A stretch of 64,000 nucleotides of DNA from Thalassoglobus polymorphus (lineage in GTDB: Bacteria > Planctomycetota > Planctomycetia > Planctomycetales > Planctomycetaceae). Where the stretch lies: the NCBI RefSeq assembly GCF_007744255.1, contig NZ_CP036267.1, positions 4,816,001-4,880,000 on the forward strand. The letters run 5' to 3'. The translations under genes were made by a program, and so were the position numbers. Positions 26,637 to 36,052 of this stretch are shown piece by piece (the first letter of the stretch is position 1; each line of letters starts with the position of its first letter). The notes under the pieces were generated by a model. The model saw only the letters and a program-made list of their open reading frames with translations. It was not told the origin of the DNA and made no database searches.

Positions 26637-27524
26637 TTATAACAATCCGTACGTTTTTAAGGTTTGCGTCAGGTTCGCGGTATCCGCTTCGCTGAGGCGT
26701 GTCAGTGGGAGACGAACATCCCCGGTATCTTTTCCAAGCAGCTGCATGGCCGCCTTGAGTGGAATCGGGTTCGTCGCCAATCCCAGCATATCCCGGCAAA
26801 GCGGGAAGAGTTTGTGGTGCAATTGTTGTGCTTGCTCGATATTGCCTTCCTTCCAGGCTGCAATCATTGCCAGGACATCTTTAGGTACGATGTTCCCAGC
26901 CACAGAGACGACTCCGCTGCCTCCGAGTGCCAGCAAAGGGAGTGTTAAGCTGTCGTCCCCGGAGAGGACCGTCAGGTTGCTGCCGTTGAGGATTTGCGAA
27001 GCCTGATCCATTGAGCCGGTAGACTCTTTGACAGCGACGATATTCTCCAATTCGCCCAGCCGACAGATCGTCTCCGGTTCAATATTTTTGGCGGAGCGAC
27101 CAGGGATATTATAGACAACCTGTGGAAGACCGACTGCTTCAGCGACTGCTTTGTAGTGCTCGTAGAAGCCTTCTTGCATCGGTTTGTTGTAATACGGAGC
27201 AACGAGCAAAACTCCATCAGCCCCAACTTCCGCAGCTTTCTTAGAAAGACGGATCGCTTCTGCGGTGCTGTTCGAGCCTGTTCCCGCCATCACTTTGATG
27301 CGACCGGCAGCCTGTTCACAAACAAGAGCGATGACACGCTCGTGCTCATCATGGCTGAGCGTCGGGCTTTCGCCAGTTGTCCCACATGGGCTGACAGCGT
27401 TTGTTCCAGCAGCGACTTGATCGTCAACCAATTTACGCAACCCGGCTTCATCAACTTTTCCATCTCGAAAAGGAGTCACGAGGGCGACGGTCAAACCTGC
27501 AAACATCTCACCCTTACGGGCCAT
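26637..27524 (-). CDS. dapA: 4-hydroxy-tetrahydrodipicolinate synthase
   Basis: 295 residues from the ATG at 27524, preceded by TTGGAGAA; an upstream extension to 27602 is not needed. Condenses pyruvate with aspartate semialdehyde in the pathway to diaminopimelate and lysine. Features: [17 protein letters not shown] at the start, the GTTGESPTL loop, [16 protein letters not shown] with the proton-relay Tyr, [16 protein letters not shown], and the Schiff-base lysine in [12 protein letters not shown]. Length is typical. Confidence 0.96.
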   Translation of the reverse strand: MARKGEMFAGLTVALVTPFRDGKVDEAGLRKLVDDQVAAGTNAVSPCGTTGESPTLSHDEHERVIALVCEQAAGRIKVMAGTGSNSTAEAIRLSKKAAEVGADGVLLVAPYYNKPMQEGFYEHYKAVAEAVGLPQVVYNIPGRSAKNIEPETICRLGELENIVAVKESTGSMDQASQILNGSNLTVLSGDDSLTLPLLALGGSGVVSVAGNIVPKDVLAMIAAWKEGNIEQAQQLHHKLFPLCRDMLGLATNPIPLKAAMQLLGKDTGDVRLPLTRLSEADTANLTQTLKTYGLL

Positions 27525-27642
27525 TGTACTTTCTCCAATTTTGGGCAACCCAAACAGACCGATTCTGGTCGTTCTGAACTTTCGACCTTGCAAGACTGAC
27601 ATTGCTCATGTGGTCAAGCCCGGAGGGTAACACTGTTCTTGC

Positions 27643-27687
27643 GTTCAGCAATCCAAGGATTCTCCGAGGAATCGACTTGGATTGAAC
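27643..27687. other. nested intergenic hairpin
   Basis: GTTCA-GC-AATCCAAG at 27643-27657 pairs with CTTGGATT-GAAC at 27676-27687, enclosing a second stem GATTCTC/GAGGAATC. There is no T run. It lies between the dapA start and the lipoprotein gene, so it may act in the dapA leader. Confidence 0.45.
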
Positions 27688-27753
27688 AGTTCTATCTTAG
27701 AGAGATCAAAGAACGTAAGAAAGCGTCAGTGAGTCGAGTTCGAAAATCCGCCA

Positions 27754-28845
27754 TTATCTGAGAATAGGGATCGTCGATTCCTTCCAATTGTCGGAAGTCT
27801 GAATTCCACCGGGAAAAGGTCTAGCCACGTCACTCTCGACTTTATCAGCTTCTATCTGCGTGGCTCCCTGAGTAGAACTGGGAGAAAGCGTTGCTTTGCC
27901 CGGCGCTTCCTCCGGCTCTTCTTCGAACAAATCCAGCACTGGAACAGGACGTTCCGGCTTTGAGGGAGCCGGGATCGGAGCTGTTACATTCGTTTTGGGG
28001 GCTTCTTCTTTGGTTGCTTCAGGTTTTGTGGCCTCAGCAGGCTTCGCGGCCTCTGCCGTGGGCGATTCCGCCTTAGCGGGAGCAGGAACGGGGGCTGGAG
28101 CTTTCACCTCAGTGGGCTTCGCGTCACTCGACAAATTGAGAAGTTTCGGAGCAACAGGAGCAACAGGGGCCGTCGCAAGTTGTCGCGGTGGGTCAATTTT
28201 GACTGTATGACTGGCAGTCAGCTCTCTCCCATCAGCCGTTTCCATTTTGACGTGTAGCAGGACCTCGTCCCCCTGAGGAAGTTCGTTCCAAGGCAAATCG
28301 AATCGCAAACCCGAGGAGAGATACCCGCTATGCCAGAGCTCACCAGCTTTTTCGGGTGTGTAATCCCACTTCCCAATCGTTCGTTTGTCTTCTGGGAGCG
28401 AGAGATCGATTGCTTCAAGTTGGAGTTTCCCAACAACTTTCACCAAATCGCCATCTTTGTCATACGGCGAGACAATCGCATGAAAGCGTTCATCTCCCGG
28501 AGTCTCATCTTTATTTTGTCCGGCGGTCAGCAAGGTGTTGAACTTGAGGACTTCGACAGAGGCAATTGCCTCTGTCGCTGCGACAGCGGGGGCCTTTTCA
28601 CCAGAATCGGCGATTTGATTTCGCAAAATACGAGCTTCACGCTGGGCGATGTTCAATTGTGAACGGACAGAGACCAATTCCGCTTTACGTTGATCATCCA
28701 TCACTTCGAACTCTCGCAAGCGGGCTTCAAGAAGCTCGACGTTGCTCGGTCCACGACAGCCATACAACACACACAAGACCCCCACTGAAACCACAATCGG
28801 TTTCAAAGAGACTCGCGGCGACATCCTTGTCAACGAGGTGTTCAT
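27754..28845 (-). CDS. putative lipoprotein with coiled coil
   Basis: 363 residues. The N-terminal segment SLKPIVVSVGVLCVLYGCRG contains a lipobox-like LYGC (Cys near residue 29), suggesting a lipid anchor. Residues 35-80 form a coiled coil (LLEARLREFEVMDDQRKAEL). A globular region follows at about 95-215 with YDKDGDLVKVVGKLQLEAID and TADGRELTASHTVKID. The last 140 residues are Pro/Ala/Glu/Lys-rich (PAPVPAPAKAESPTAEAAKP) and probably disordered. No known enzymatic family. Similar lipoproteins are common in planctomycetes. Confidence 0.75.
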   Translation of the reverse strand: MNTSLTRMSPRVSLKPIVVSVGVLCVLYGCRGPSNVELLEARLREFEVMDDQRKAELVSVRSQLNIAQREARILRNQIADSGEKAPAVAATEAIASVEVLKFNTLLTAGQNKDETPGDERFHAIVSPYDKDGDLVKVVGKLQLEAIDLSLPEDKRTIGKWDYTPEKAGELWHSGYLSSGLRFDLPWNELPQGDEVLLHVKMETADGRELTASHTVKIDPPRQLATAPVAPVAPKLLNLSSDAKPTEVKAPAPVPAPAKAESPTAEAAKPAEATKPEATKEEAPKTNVTAPIPAPSKPERPVPVLDLFEEEPEEAPGKATLSPSSTQGATQIEADKVESDVARPFPGGIQTSDNWKESTIPILR

Positions 28846-29173
28846 GATCCAAATTCAGATTACGGTGAGTGATCCATTGCGTCAATAACGCCACTGGTTG
28901 CTCAATTTCGCGATGCTCTCATCTCTTTGCACACCGGAATGCGTGCCAAATGCTTCAATCCGTGCGTGAATGAAATACCTTCTCAAACTCTGTCCATTTC
29001 CCACACAGAATTTGCAATTCGAAACCGACCCCGGAGTTGGCGTCACAAACGCTGCTCGGCTGCCAAAACTTCCACTTCCATGCCTCTGTTTTTGCGACCG
29101 CAATGAGTTCGTTTCAGCTGATGAATCGCCAACTTGACACGAACCAGAACAGGCCGATCTCCCTTTCGATGCG
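28846..29173. other. intergenic region after clpP1
   Basis: No gene or clear hairpin seen. An open frame at 28882-29247 overlaps clpP and is its shadow. Confidence 0.35.
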
Positions 29174-29776
29174 TTACTCCGGGTTACCGAGTGGGAGTTT
29201 GTCCAAAACTTTATCGACCAGTCCGTACTCCATTGCTGTCTCGGCATCCATGAAGTTGTCCCGGTCGGTGTCTTGTTCGATTTTCTCGAGTGTTTGACCG
29301 GTGTGCTTCAACAGAATTTCATTGAGCTTCCGTTTCATCTTGATCACTTCTTTGGCATGAATATCAAGATCGGTCGCGGTTCCCTCCATGCCAGCCAATG
29401 GCTGGTGAATCATAATCCGGGCGTTCGGGAGAGCAAATCGCTTCTCAGGAGCCCCAGCGGTCAGGAGCAAAGCTCCCATACTGGCGGCCTGTCCCATGCA
29501 GTAGGTTGCGACATCGCAATTGATGTACTGCATCGTGTCGTAAATCGCCATCCCGGCGGTGACAGAACCACCGGGGGAGTTGATGTACATGTGAATGTCT
29601 GAATTCGGGTCTTCAAACTGAAGATAAAGCATCTGAGCGACCAACAAATTTGCAACGTGGTCGTTTACCTGGGTTCCCAGGAAGATGATGCGGTCTTTGA
29701 GCAACCGGCTGTAAATGTCCATCGCCCGTTCATCACGACCGGACTTTTCAATGACAATGGGAACTAAACTCGACAT
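29174..29776 (-). CDS. clpP: ATP-dependent Clp protease proteolytic subunit (copy 1)
   Basis: 200 residues, the usual ClpP length. Serine peptidase S14 that forms the barrel degrading proteins unfolded by ClpX or ClpA/C. Catalytic triad: Ser in [12 protein letters not shown], His in [10 protein letters not shown], Asp in [32 protein letters not shown] forms the substrate groove. AGAGA lies 4-8 bases before the ATG. It follows a second clpP gene on the same strand with a gap of about 107 bases. clpX is not in the window. Confidence 0.96.
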   Translation of the reverse strand: MSSLVPIVIEKSGRDERAMDIYSRLLKDRIIFLGTQVNDHVANLLVAQMLYLQFEDPNSDIHMYINSPGGSVTAGMAIYDTMQYINCDVATYCMGQAASMGALLLTAGAPEKRFALPNARIMIHQPLAGMEGTATDLDIHAKEVIKMKRKLNEILLKHTGQTLEKIEQDTDRDNFMDAETAMEYGLVDKVLDKLPLGNPE

Positions 29777-29883
29777 GGGAATCTCTTTCTGTTTTCAGCG
29801 GCCTGATTCTTAAGCATGGCAGGCGTTTACTGATCTGTTGTCTCTGGAAGGTCGAATGACAAAACTAGACTGGCTGAACTCAC

Positions 29884-30534
29884 TTAACTCGATTTTTCGT
29901 CAGCACTTTTACTTTCGTCCTTCTTGCCCTTGTCTTTCTTGCTCACGATTTCGTCAACGAGGCCATACTCTTTGGCTGCAGTCGGGGACATATAAAAATC
30001 CCGCTCTGTATCTTTGGCGACAACATCAATCGGCTGGCCGGTATGCTCGGAGAGAATCTCATTGAGAACGGTTCGAGTCTCAAGGATTTCTTTCGCCTGA
30101 ATTTCAATATCCGAAACTTGACCACCAACTTGCCCATATGGCTGATGAATCATCATCTTGGCATGTGGCAGAATGAACCGTTTTCCAGCAGATCCCCCTG
30201 CAACGAGGATCGCTCCGCCACTGGCAGCGAGTCCGACGCAGTACGTGGCGACTTTGCAATCGAGAAACTGCATGGTGTCGTAAATCGCCAGCGTTGCGGT
30301 AACCGAACCACCGGGTGAGTTGACATACAGGTGGATATCCTGATGTCGGTTCTCTGACTGGAGATAGAGCAATTTCATGACGATCATATTGGCGTTGCCA
30401 TCATGAATGGGACCATCGAGAAAGATGATCCGGTTCTCTAAAAGCAAATCGCCGACAGTCATCTGCCGTGTTCGTTGATAGTCGCTGTTTTGAGGCTGTA
30501 CCGGTGAAGGCCGCTCGATATTCAAGTCAAACAT
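29884..30534 (-). CDS. clpP: ATP-dependent Clp protease proteolytic subunit (copy 2)
   Basis: 216 residues from the ATG at 30534; an in-frame TTG at 30546 is possible. All three catalytic residues are kept: Ser in VGLAASGGAILV, His in KMMIHQPYGQ, Asp in AKDTERDFYMSPTAA. It differs from copy 1 by Gly instead of Met after the catalytic Ser (ASGGA against ASMGA) and by a charged C-terminal tail (KKDKGKKDESKSADEK), which may change its interaction with the unfoldase. The pair is probably cotranscribed, and the two could form mixed two-ring complexes as known for ClpP1P2 in other bacteria. Confidence 0.95.
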   Translation of the reverse strand: MFDLNIERPSPVQPQNSDYQRTRQMTVGDLLLENRIIFLDGPIHDGNANMIVMKLLYLQSENRHQDIHLYVNSPGGSVTATLAIYDTMQFLDCKVATYCVGLAASGGAILVAGGSAGKRFILPHAKMMIHQPYGQVGGQVSDIEIQAKEILETRTVLNEILSEHTGQPIDVVAKDTERDFYMSPTAAKEYGLVDEIVSKKDKGKKDESKSADEKSS

Positions 30535-30546
30535 ACTCAATCTCAA

Positions 30547-31030
30547 TTCCTGCTGAGTGCCTGCTGAGGCTCGATTTTGAATTCTCTATTTGTTTTCTCT
30601 TCGTTCACAAAGAACGAAACTCTAACAATATCTTTGAAGTCGCGACTTCCGTAGCCGCGATTCGTTGAATCGCTGTCTCCCAATACACTCTGAGAGAATT
30701 GTTGATCAATAATTGCCGATGGATTTGATATTCTCTGACTGCAGAGAGAATTTCGGAACCAAAATTCTCTCTCTCGGATTGTTCGTGTTTCTGCCGGGTG
30801 CGTCAATGGCGATCGTAGCCTCTCCTTCCGACAAAAAACGATTGGAGTAGACTTCGAGCGACCGAAACCTCCCTGAGTTCCCGAATCTCGCACAGTCTCA
30901 TGATGCCTGTTAAAAAATCAGTCTCATTGAATAGTAGATTATACACTCGCTGGTCAAGCAGAGTTGACACATTCTCCAAGCTTGATCTTTCGAGAATCGC
31001 ACTCAAAACTGACTGATTTACCAGAGCTCT
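30547..31030. other. intergenic region upstream of the clpP pair
   Basis: Contains the clpP promoter region (minus strand). A hairpin at about 30744-30771 (GAGAGAATTT / AAATTCTCTC) lies about 200 bases upstream of clpP copy 2. I see no CIRCE-type operator. Confidence 0.4.
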
Positions 31031-33745
31031 CTAACCTCCGACTTCGGGCTGTCCAGAGCGATTTCGGGCAATATGCTCCAAAATGGGCGCGACCAGAGCT
31101 GTCCATCCAGTCTGATGATTCGCTCCTAGACCACGGCCGGTGTCTCCATGGAAGTACTCGTAAAACAGAACCAGATCTTTCCAGTGCTCATCTTTGGCAA
31201 ACCGGTTACCTCGAGCGTAACTGGGACGAGTCCCTTTTTCATCTGGGAGAAAGAGGCGGACGAGTCGACGACGTATTTCATCAGCGACTTCCTGCATTGT
31301 CATCATATTTCCAGACCCGGTCGGACATTCGACCTTAAAGGACTCTCCGTAAAACTGGTGATACCGTTCGAGTGCTTCAATGAGAAGGTGGTTCATCGGG
31401 AACCAGATCGGCCCGCGCCAGTTTGAGTTTCCTCCGAACATATAGGAATCGGACTCCCCAGGGACGTAGCTGACGCAGGTCTCAGATCCGCCTGTATCGA
31501 AGCAGAACGGGTTCTTCTCATGATACTTCGAGAGCGAGCGAATTCCGTAATCGGAGAGAAATTCTTCTTCATCCAAAAGGTATTTCAGAATTCGCTCCAA
31601 CCGTTCCTTCGTCGGCAGTGCCAATAACCATGCTCCATTCCCTTCATTGGCATCTTCCTTGCCATGCTCCAGGAAGGTCATGAATCCATCCAGATCCTTT
31701 CGGTGTTTCAGCATCCAGTTCATTCGTCGTTGAAACTCTGGCAGGCGATGAATCACCCGTTCGAATAAAACATCAACCGTAAAGAGAGGAATGATTCCCA
31801 CGATCGAACGAATTTTCAGCGGAATGCTGCGGCCCTGCGTATGAAGATGATCGTAGTAGAACCCGTCGGTTTCATCCCACAATCCCGTGCCGTCCAGCGA
31901 ATTCATCGCTTCTGCAATTGCAATGTAGTGCGAGAAGAACTTATAGGCGATTTGCGAGTACGCGGGATTTTCATCTGCAAGTTCAAACGCCATGGACATC
32001 ATGCTTGAACAGTAGAACGCCATCCAGGCAGTTCCGTCGGCCTGCTCAAGATGATTTCCAAACGCCATAGGCTTCGAGCGATCAAAGACCCCAATGTTAT
32101 CAAGCCCGAGAAATCCGCCAGTGAAAATGTGTCTCCCGCGAACATCCTTCCGATTCACCCACCAAGTGAAGTTCAGAAGAAGCTTCTGGAAGACTTTCGA
32201 GAGAAATGCGCGGTCGCGTTGTCCAGGTGGACCGGTCCTTTGATAGACCCGCCAACAGGCCCAGGCATGAACTGGTGGATTGACGTCACTAAAGTTCCAT
32301 TCGTAGGCCGGCATTTGACCGTTGGGGTGCAGGTACCAGTCGCGAAGAAACATCGACAACTGATCCTTCGCGTAATCGATATCCAGATTTGCGAACGGAA
32401 TCATGTGGAAGGCGGAGTCCCAGGCAGCGTACCACGGGTACTCCCATTTATCGGGCATGGAAATGACATCGCGGTTAAACAGATGCCCCCAATCCTCATT
32501 GCGAACCAATTGCGTGCCCGGGTAATTCGGGCGATTGGGATTCCCTTTCAGCCAATCTTTCACTGAATAACAATAGAATTGTTTAGTCCAAAGTAATCCT
32601 GCGTTCGCCTGACGATGAACCTGATTTTCATCTTCCGTCAACCCTGGGCTGACTTTCAGGTTGTGAAATGCGTCTGCTTCTTCTTTTCTTCTTTCGAATG
32701 TTCGTCCAAACTCTTCGCCAAACGGAGTCGGTGAAGATCGCGACTCCTGAGTCATCCGAAGTTGCACGACCACTTCGCTCATCGCAGGGACATCCAGCAC
32801 GTATCTCGCTGCCGCTTTGGTTCCATACTTGTGCGGATTCACCGCACTCTGATCATTATGAATCGTGTAGAGATGAAAGGCATCCTTGCATCCTCCTCGA
32901 GTCACAGGCAGCTTTTGCAATCGAGACGGGTTTGTTTCATTTTCGGTGAACAACCAGTTCGGTTTGGAACCATCGGGAGCCAAGTCAGCGAACAAGTGGA
33001 ACCGCCCGAGCGTTTCATGCTCTGCAAGAACTCGATTATTGCCGATGGCGCTCAACCGAGGTTTTGCCAGATCGGCTTCGTAGATATTTGGTTCGACCCA
33101 AGTATTGCGAAAACAGAATTGAGGAAGGAGATGCATTCGCGACATTGCATCTCCACGATTCGCAACCGTGATTCGAATACAAATGTCTTCTGGCGATGCC
33201 TTTGCATATTCAACGAAGACGTCAAAGTATTTATTATCGTCGAAGATCCCGGTATCGGTGAGTTCATACTCCAAATCATGGTGCGTACGGTTTCGGTTCG
33301 TCTCGACAAGGTCGGTATAAGGAAACTCTTCCTGAGGATACTTATAGAGCCCTTTGGCGTAGGAATGTGTTGGCGTCCCATCCAGGTAGTAATAGCACTC
33401 CTTGACGTCTTCGCCATGATTCCCTTCAGGACCACTCAACCCGAACAGCCGCTCTTTCAGAATCGGATCTTTCTCGTTCCACATCGCGATAGAGAAGTTC
33501 AGCCGTCCTTTCCGATCGCACCAACCGAGAATTCCATCTTCCCCCCAGCGATACGCTTTCCAGGTGGCATCATCATGAGTGAAGTAAGTCCACGGCTCAC
33601 CATTATCGGAGTAGTCCTCGCGCACGGTCCCCCATTGCCGCTCCGCCAAGTATGTTCCCCAGCGTTTCCAGTTCCCTTCCTTATCTCCGCGCGTTTCTTG
33701 CGCCAAACGTTTAATCTCGGCGCCTGCCACAGAAAAATCCGCCAT
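31031..33745 (-). CDS. GH63-like glycosidase (MGH1-type, six-hairpin fold)
   Basis: 904 residues, no signal peptide, so probably cytosolic. N-terminal part: WGTYLAERQWGTVREDYS and GILGWCDRKGRLNFSIAMWN. The catalytic (alpha/alpha)6 part has YPWYAAWDSAFHMIPFANLD with the probable acid Asp, PAYEWNFSDVNPPVHAW, TGGFLGLDNIGVFDRS and NSNWRGPIWFPMNHLLIEA. These match the large uncharacterised bacterial branch of GH63, related to enzymes for mannosylglycerate/glucosylglycerate and alpha-glucosides. The product may act on compatible solutes or glycogen-type glucans. A 410-codon antisense frame (32762-33994) is a shadow of this gene. Confidence 0.88.
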   Translation of the reverse strand: MADFSVAGAEIKRLAQETRGDKEGNWKRWGTYLAERQWGTVREDYSDNGEPWTYFTHDDATWKAYRWGEDGILGWCDRKGRLNFSIAMWNEKDPILKERLFGLSGPEGNHGEDVKECYYYLDGTPTHSYAKGLYKYPQEEFPYTDLVETNRNRTHHDLEYELTDTGIFDDNKYFDVFVEYAKASPEDICIRITVANRGDAMSRMHLLPQFCFRNTWVEPNIYEADLAKPRLSAIGNNRVLAEHETLGRFHLFADLAPDGSKPNWLFTENETNPSRLQKLPVTRGGCKDAFHLYTIHNDQSAVNPHKYGTKAAARYVLDVPAMSEVVVQLRMTQESRSSPTPFGEEFGRTFERRKEEADAFHNLKVSPGLTEDENQVHRQANAGLLWTKQFYCYSVKDWLKGNPNRPNYPGTQLVRNEDWGHLFNRDVISMPDKWEYPWYAAWDSAFHMIPFANLDIDYAKDQLSMFLRDWYLHPNGQMPAYEWNFSDVNPPVHAWACWRVYQRTGPPGQRDRAFLSKVFQKLLLNFTWWVNRKDVRGRHIFTGGFLGLDNIGVFDRSKPMAFGNHLEQADGTAWMAFYCSSMMSMAFELADENPAYSQIAYKFFSHYIAIAEAMNSLDGTGLWDETDGFYYDHLHTQGRSIPLKIRSIVGIIPLFTVDVLFERVIHRLPEFQRRMNWMLKHRKDLDGFMTFLEHGKEDANEGNGAWLLALPTKERLERILKYLLDEEEFLSDYGIRSLSKYHEKNPFCFDTGGSETCVSYVPGESDSYMFGGNSNWRGPIWFPMNHLLIEALERYHQFYGESFKVECPTGSGNMMTMQEVADEIRRRLVRLFLPDEKGTRPSYARGNRFAKDEHWKDLVLFYEYFHGDTGRGLGANHQTGWTALVAPILEHIARNRSGQPEVGG

Positions 33746-34106
33746 AAAATCCCTTTACCTGCGCAATGCGATGCTTTCGTACTGTCGATCTGTGATGCCA
33801 CTCAATGCTTCACCCTGCACGAAAACTGTTCCACAGCAATCATCACTGCAAAAATCTGTTGTTCCCTTGCAGTGTCATATCTGGCACACTCGAATGGGAC
33901 AAGATCGCTACCGATGAGGAAATTGTTCTGTTGCGAGTTCATCGCTAAACTCGCACCACTCAAAGTCCGCCAATTATCTGTGCGACCTATTTGAACAACA
34001 TTGGCCTCTTTCCAAAACAGGAAAGAGACCCTGACTTACGACGCATCCACTAATGTGCATGCTTCCACCCTCATGTTCTTTCTCCGTACCGGATTTAAAT
34101 ACAACT
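33746..34106. other. divergent promoter region with hairpin
   Basis: Lies between the GH63-like gene (minus) and the HSP90-like gene (plus). A hairpin GGCCTCTTTCC / GGAAAGAGACC (34003-34030) could be in the leader of the HSP90-like gene. No gene seen. Confidence 0.35.
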
Positions 34107-35969
34107 ATGTCTGAGTGGCAACGCAATATCCCCTTCCAAGTCGATATCGCTGGAATCATCGACATCATGGGGGCCTCCCTTTACAGCCGACACGATACTC
34201 CAATTCGTGAACTGCTTCAAAACTCTCATGACGCCATCATGCGTAGACGTCGTAGCGATCTCGAATTCCAGGGACGAATCGATGTCATCCAGGATGCCGA
34301 AGCGGGCCTCTTGACATTCACCGACGACGGGATTGGGCTGACACCGGAAGAAGCGGAAAACTATCTGGGGACACTCGGTTTAGGAATCACCGGTTTAATC
34401 AAACGTGGCGAAGCGATGCCGCACCTCTCACAGGGTGGAGATCAAGGAGATTTAATCGGTCAATTCGGAGTTGGACTCTTCAGCGCCTTCATGCTCGCAG
34501 ATCGACTGATCGTCGAAAGTCGAAACGAATCGGCAGACGAAGCTGTCCGTTGGGAAGCGGGACCGGGAACAGAAATTGACCTCTCCGTCAGCGACAGGGC
34601 GACCGCAGGCACAACCGTCACACTCGTCCTCAAACCAGAGTACAAATTTCTTGCAGAGAACGAAGAGACCATCGAATCGACGATCAAGGAGCATGCCGAC
34701 TTCCTTCCGATTCCCATTCATCTGAATGACTCACAAACACGAGTGAACGTCATCCACGCTGCCTGGTTTGAACCGTCACAAGATGTGGAAACAACTGAAC
34801 TCGCCCTGCAAGCATACTTTGACGAAACCCCACTCGACGTCATTCCGATCCGCGTAGAAGCCCCCATCCCCATCGCCGGAGCACTTTACGTTAGCCCGCA
34901 GCGAATTCCGGGATTTAGTGATACTGCGTCCGTCATGGTCACTGTTCGACGCATGGTGATCTCCCGCCAAATCAAAGAGCTGCTTCCGCCATGGGCAACG
35001 TTTCTACGTGGATGCCTGGAGCTTCATGGATGCTCCCCGACAGCCAGCCGAGAAGATCTTGTCCGCAACAAAGCGTTTTCGATTGTTACGGAAACGCTTG
35101 AAGACCTCCTCTTTCGACACTTCGAACAGCTCAGCGAAAACGATCCTCAGCGGATGGAATCCATCGTCAACTGGCATCGTTATTCAATGGCTGGGGCGGC
35201 ACTTGAGAGTCGTCGCCTGAGAGAAATCTTGAAGAGTTCGTACCGTTTCCCAACGTCGCATGGTCCGCTCACCATCAACGAAATCCTCAACCTCTCAGAC
35301 GCAGACCCACTTTACGAAGAAGAAGCAGACCGCGTCGTCTGGTACAACACCGACCGCCGTCAGGAACAATGGGTCAACACACTCTTCTCTGGACACTCCG
35401 CTCCTTGCGTGCACACGTTCCGCAGCTTCGAAGAGTCTCTGCTGGCTTACAGCTTAGCCGATGATTTTGAGTCCGGGCTTGTCAGCGATTTGCGAATCGC
35501 CAGTCCCAGCGCACCGAATTTTGCATCTGCGATTCTCGGAGTTCGAGAACTTGAAGAGGCTCCCGCAGAATGGATGGAGTTCCTTTCTAGTGTCGATGCA
35601 AAAATTCTGATCGGCTCCTTCCGAGAGGATCAACCAGTCATGGCGTTTCTGAATGAACGCTATGAACTCGCGAAATCGTTTGACGAATTAAAACAGCGGG
35701 GCGACATCCCGACAGGCTTCCAACGGCTCATTGACTCCCACTTCAAAGATGCACCGAGTGGACAGAACGAAGTGATCCTGAATCGGAACCACCCGATGAT
35801 CTCAAGGACTCTTTCGAAATCACCGGGAACTCCATTATCGAGTGTCACTCGACTGATTGTTGTGAACGCCCTGAATTCCGCTGGAGCAACAACTCCCAAA
35901 CCAGCCAGCCGCCAACAACAAGAGGACCTGGAATGGATCGCGGAATGCCTTTGGGGAAGAGAGGACTGA
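34107..35969 (+). CDS. HSP90-family chaperone, divergent HtpG
   Basis: 620 residues from MSEWQRNIPF. The N-terminal GHKL ATPase is complete: IRELLQNSHDAI (Bergerat N box), TFTDDGIGLTPEE, GDLIGQFGVGLFSAFMLAD, and GTTVTL. The middle domain keeps a client-loop-like SREDLVRNKAF. The C-terminal third differs from E. coli HtpG and lacks recognisable motifs, so dimerisation may differ. The length is close to HtpG. It is a solitary gene and may be a specialised paralogue rather than the housekeeping HtpG; a second copy elsewhere in the genome would test this. Confidence 0.9.
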   Translation: MSEWQRNIPFQVDIAGIIDIMGASLYSRHDTPIRELLQNSHDAIMRRRRSDLEFQGRIDVIQDAEAGLLTFTDDGIGLTPEEAENYLGTLGLGITGLIKRGEAMPHLSQGGDQGDLIGQFGVGLFSAFMLADRLIVESRNESADEAVRWEAGPGTEIDLSVSDRATAGTTVTLVLKPEYKFLAENEETIESTIKEHADFLPIPIHLNDSQTRVNVIHAAWFEPSQDVETTELALQAYFDETPLDVIPIRVEAPIPIAGALYVSPQRIPGFSDTASVMVTVRRMVISRQIKELLPPWATFLRGCLELHGCSPTASREDLVRNKAFSIVTETLEDLLFRHFEQLSENDPQRMESIVNWHRYSMAGAALESRRLREILKSSYRFPTSHGPLTINEILNLSDADPLYEEEADRVVWYNTDRRQEQWVNTLFSGHSAPCVHTFRSFEESLLAYSLADDFESGLVSDLRIASPSAPNFASAILGVRELEEAPAEWMEFLSSVDAKILIGSFREDQPVMAFLNERYELAKSFDELKQRGDIPTGFQRLIDSHFKDAPSGQNEVILNRNHPMISRTLSKSPGTPLSSVTRLIVVNALNSAGATTPKPASRQQQEDLEWIAECLWGRED

Positions 35970-36052
35970 CCAGACGCGTCGCGATACAGAACAGCGTACC
36001 AGTCGCCTCGGTGAATGTTTGATATTGCGATCGAATTAAATCAATTCGCAAT

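Noticed and set aside
32762-33994. 410-codon plus-strand frame
   Set aside because: Antisense shadow of the GH63-like gene, with no signal or family features and an atypical residue mix.
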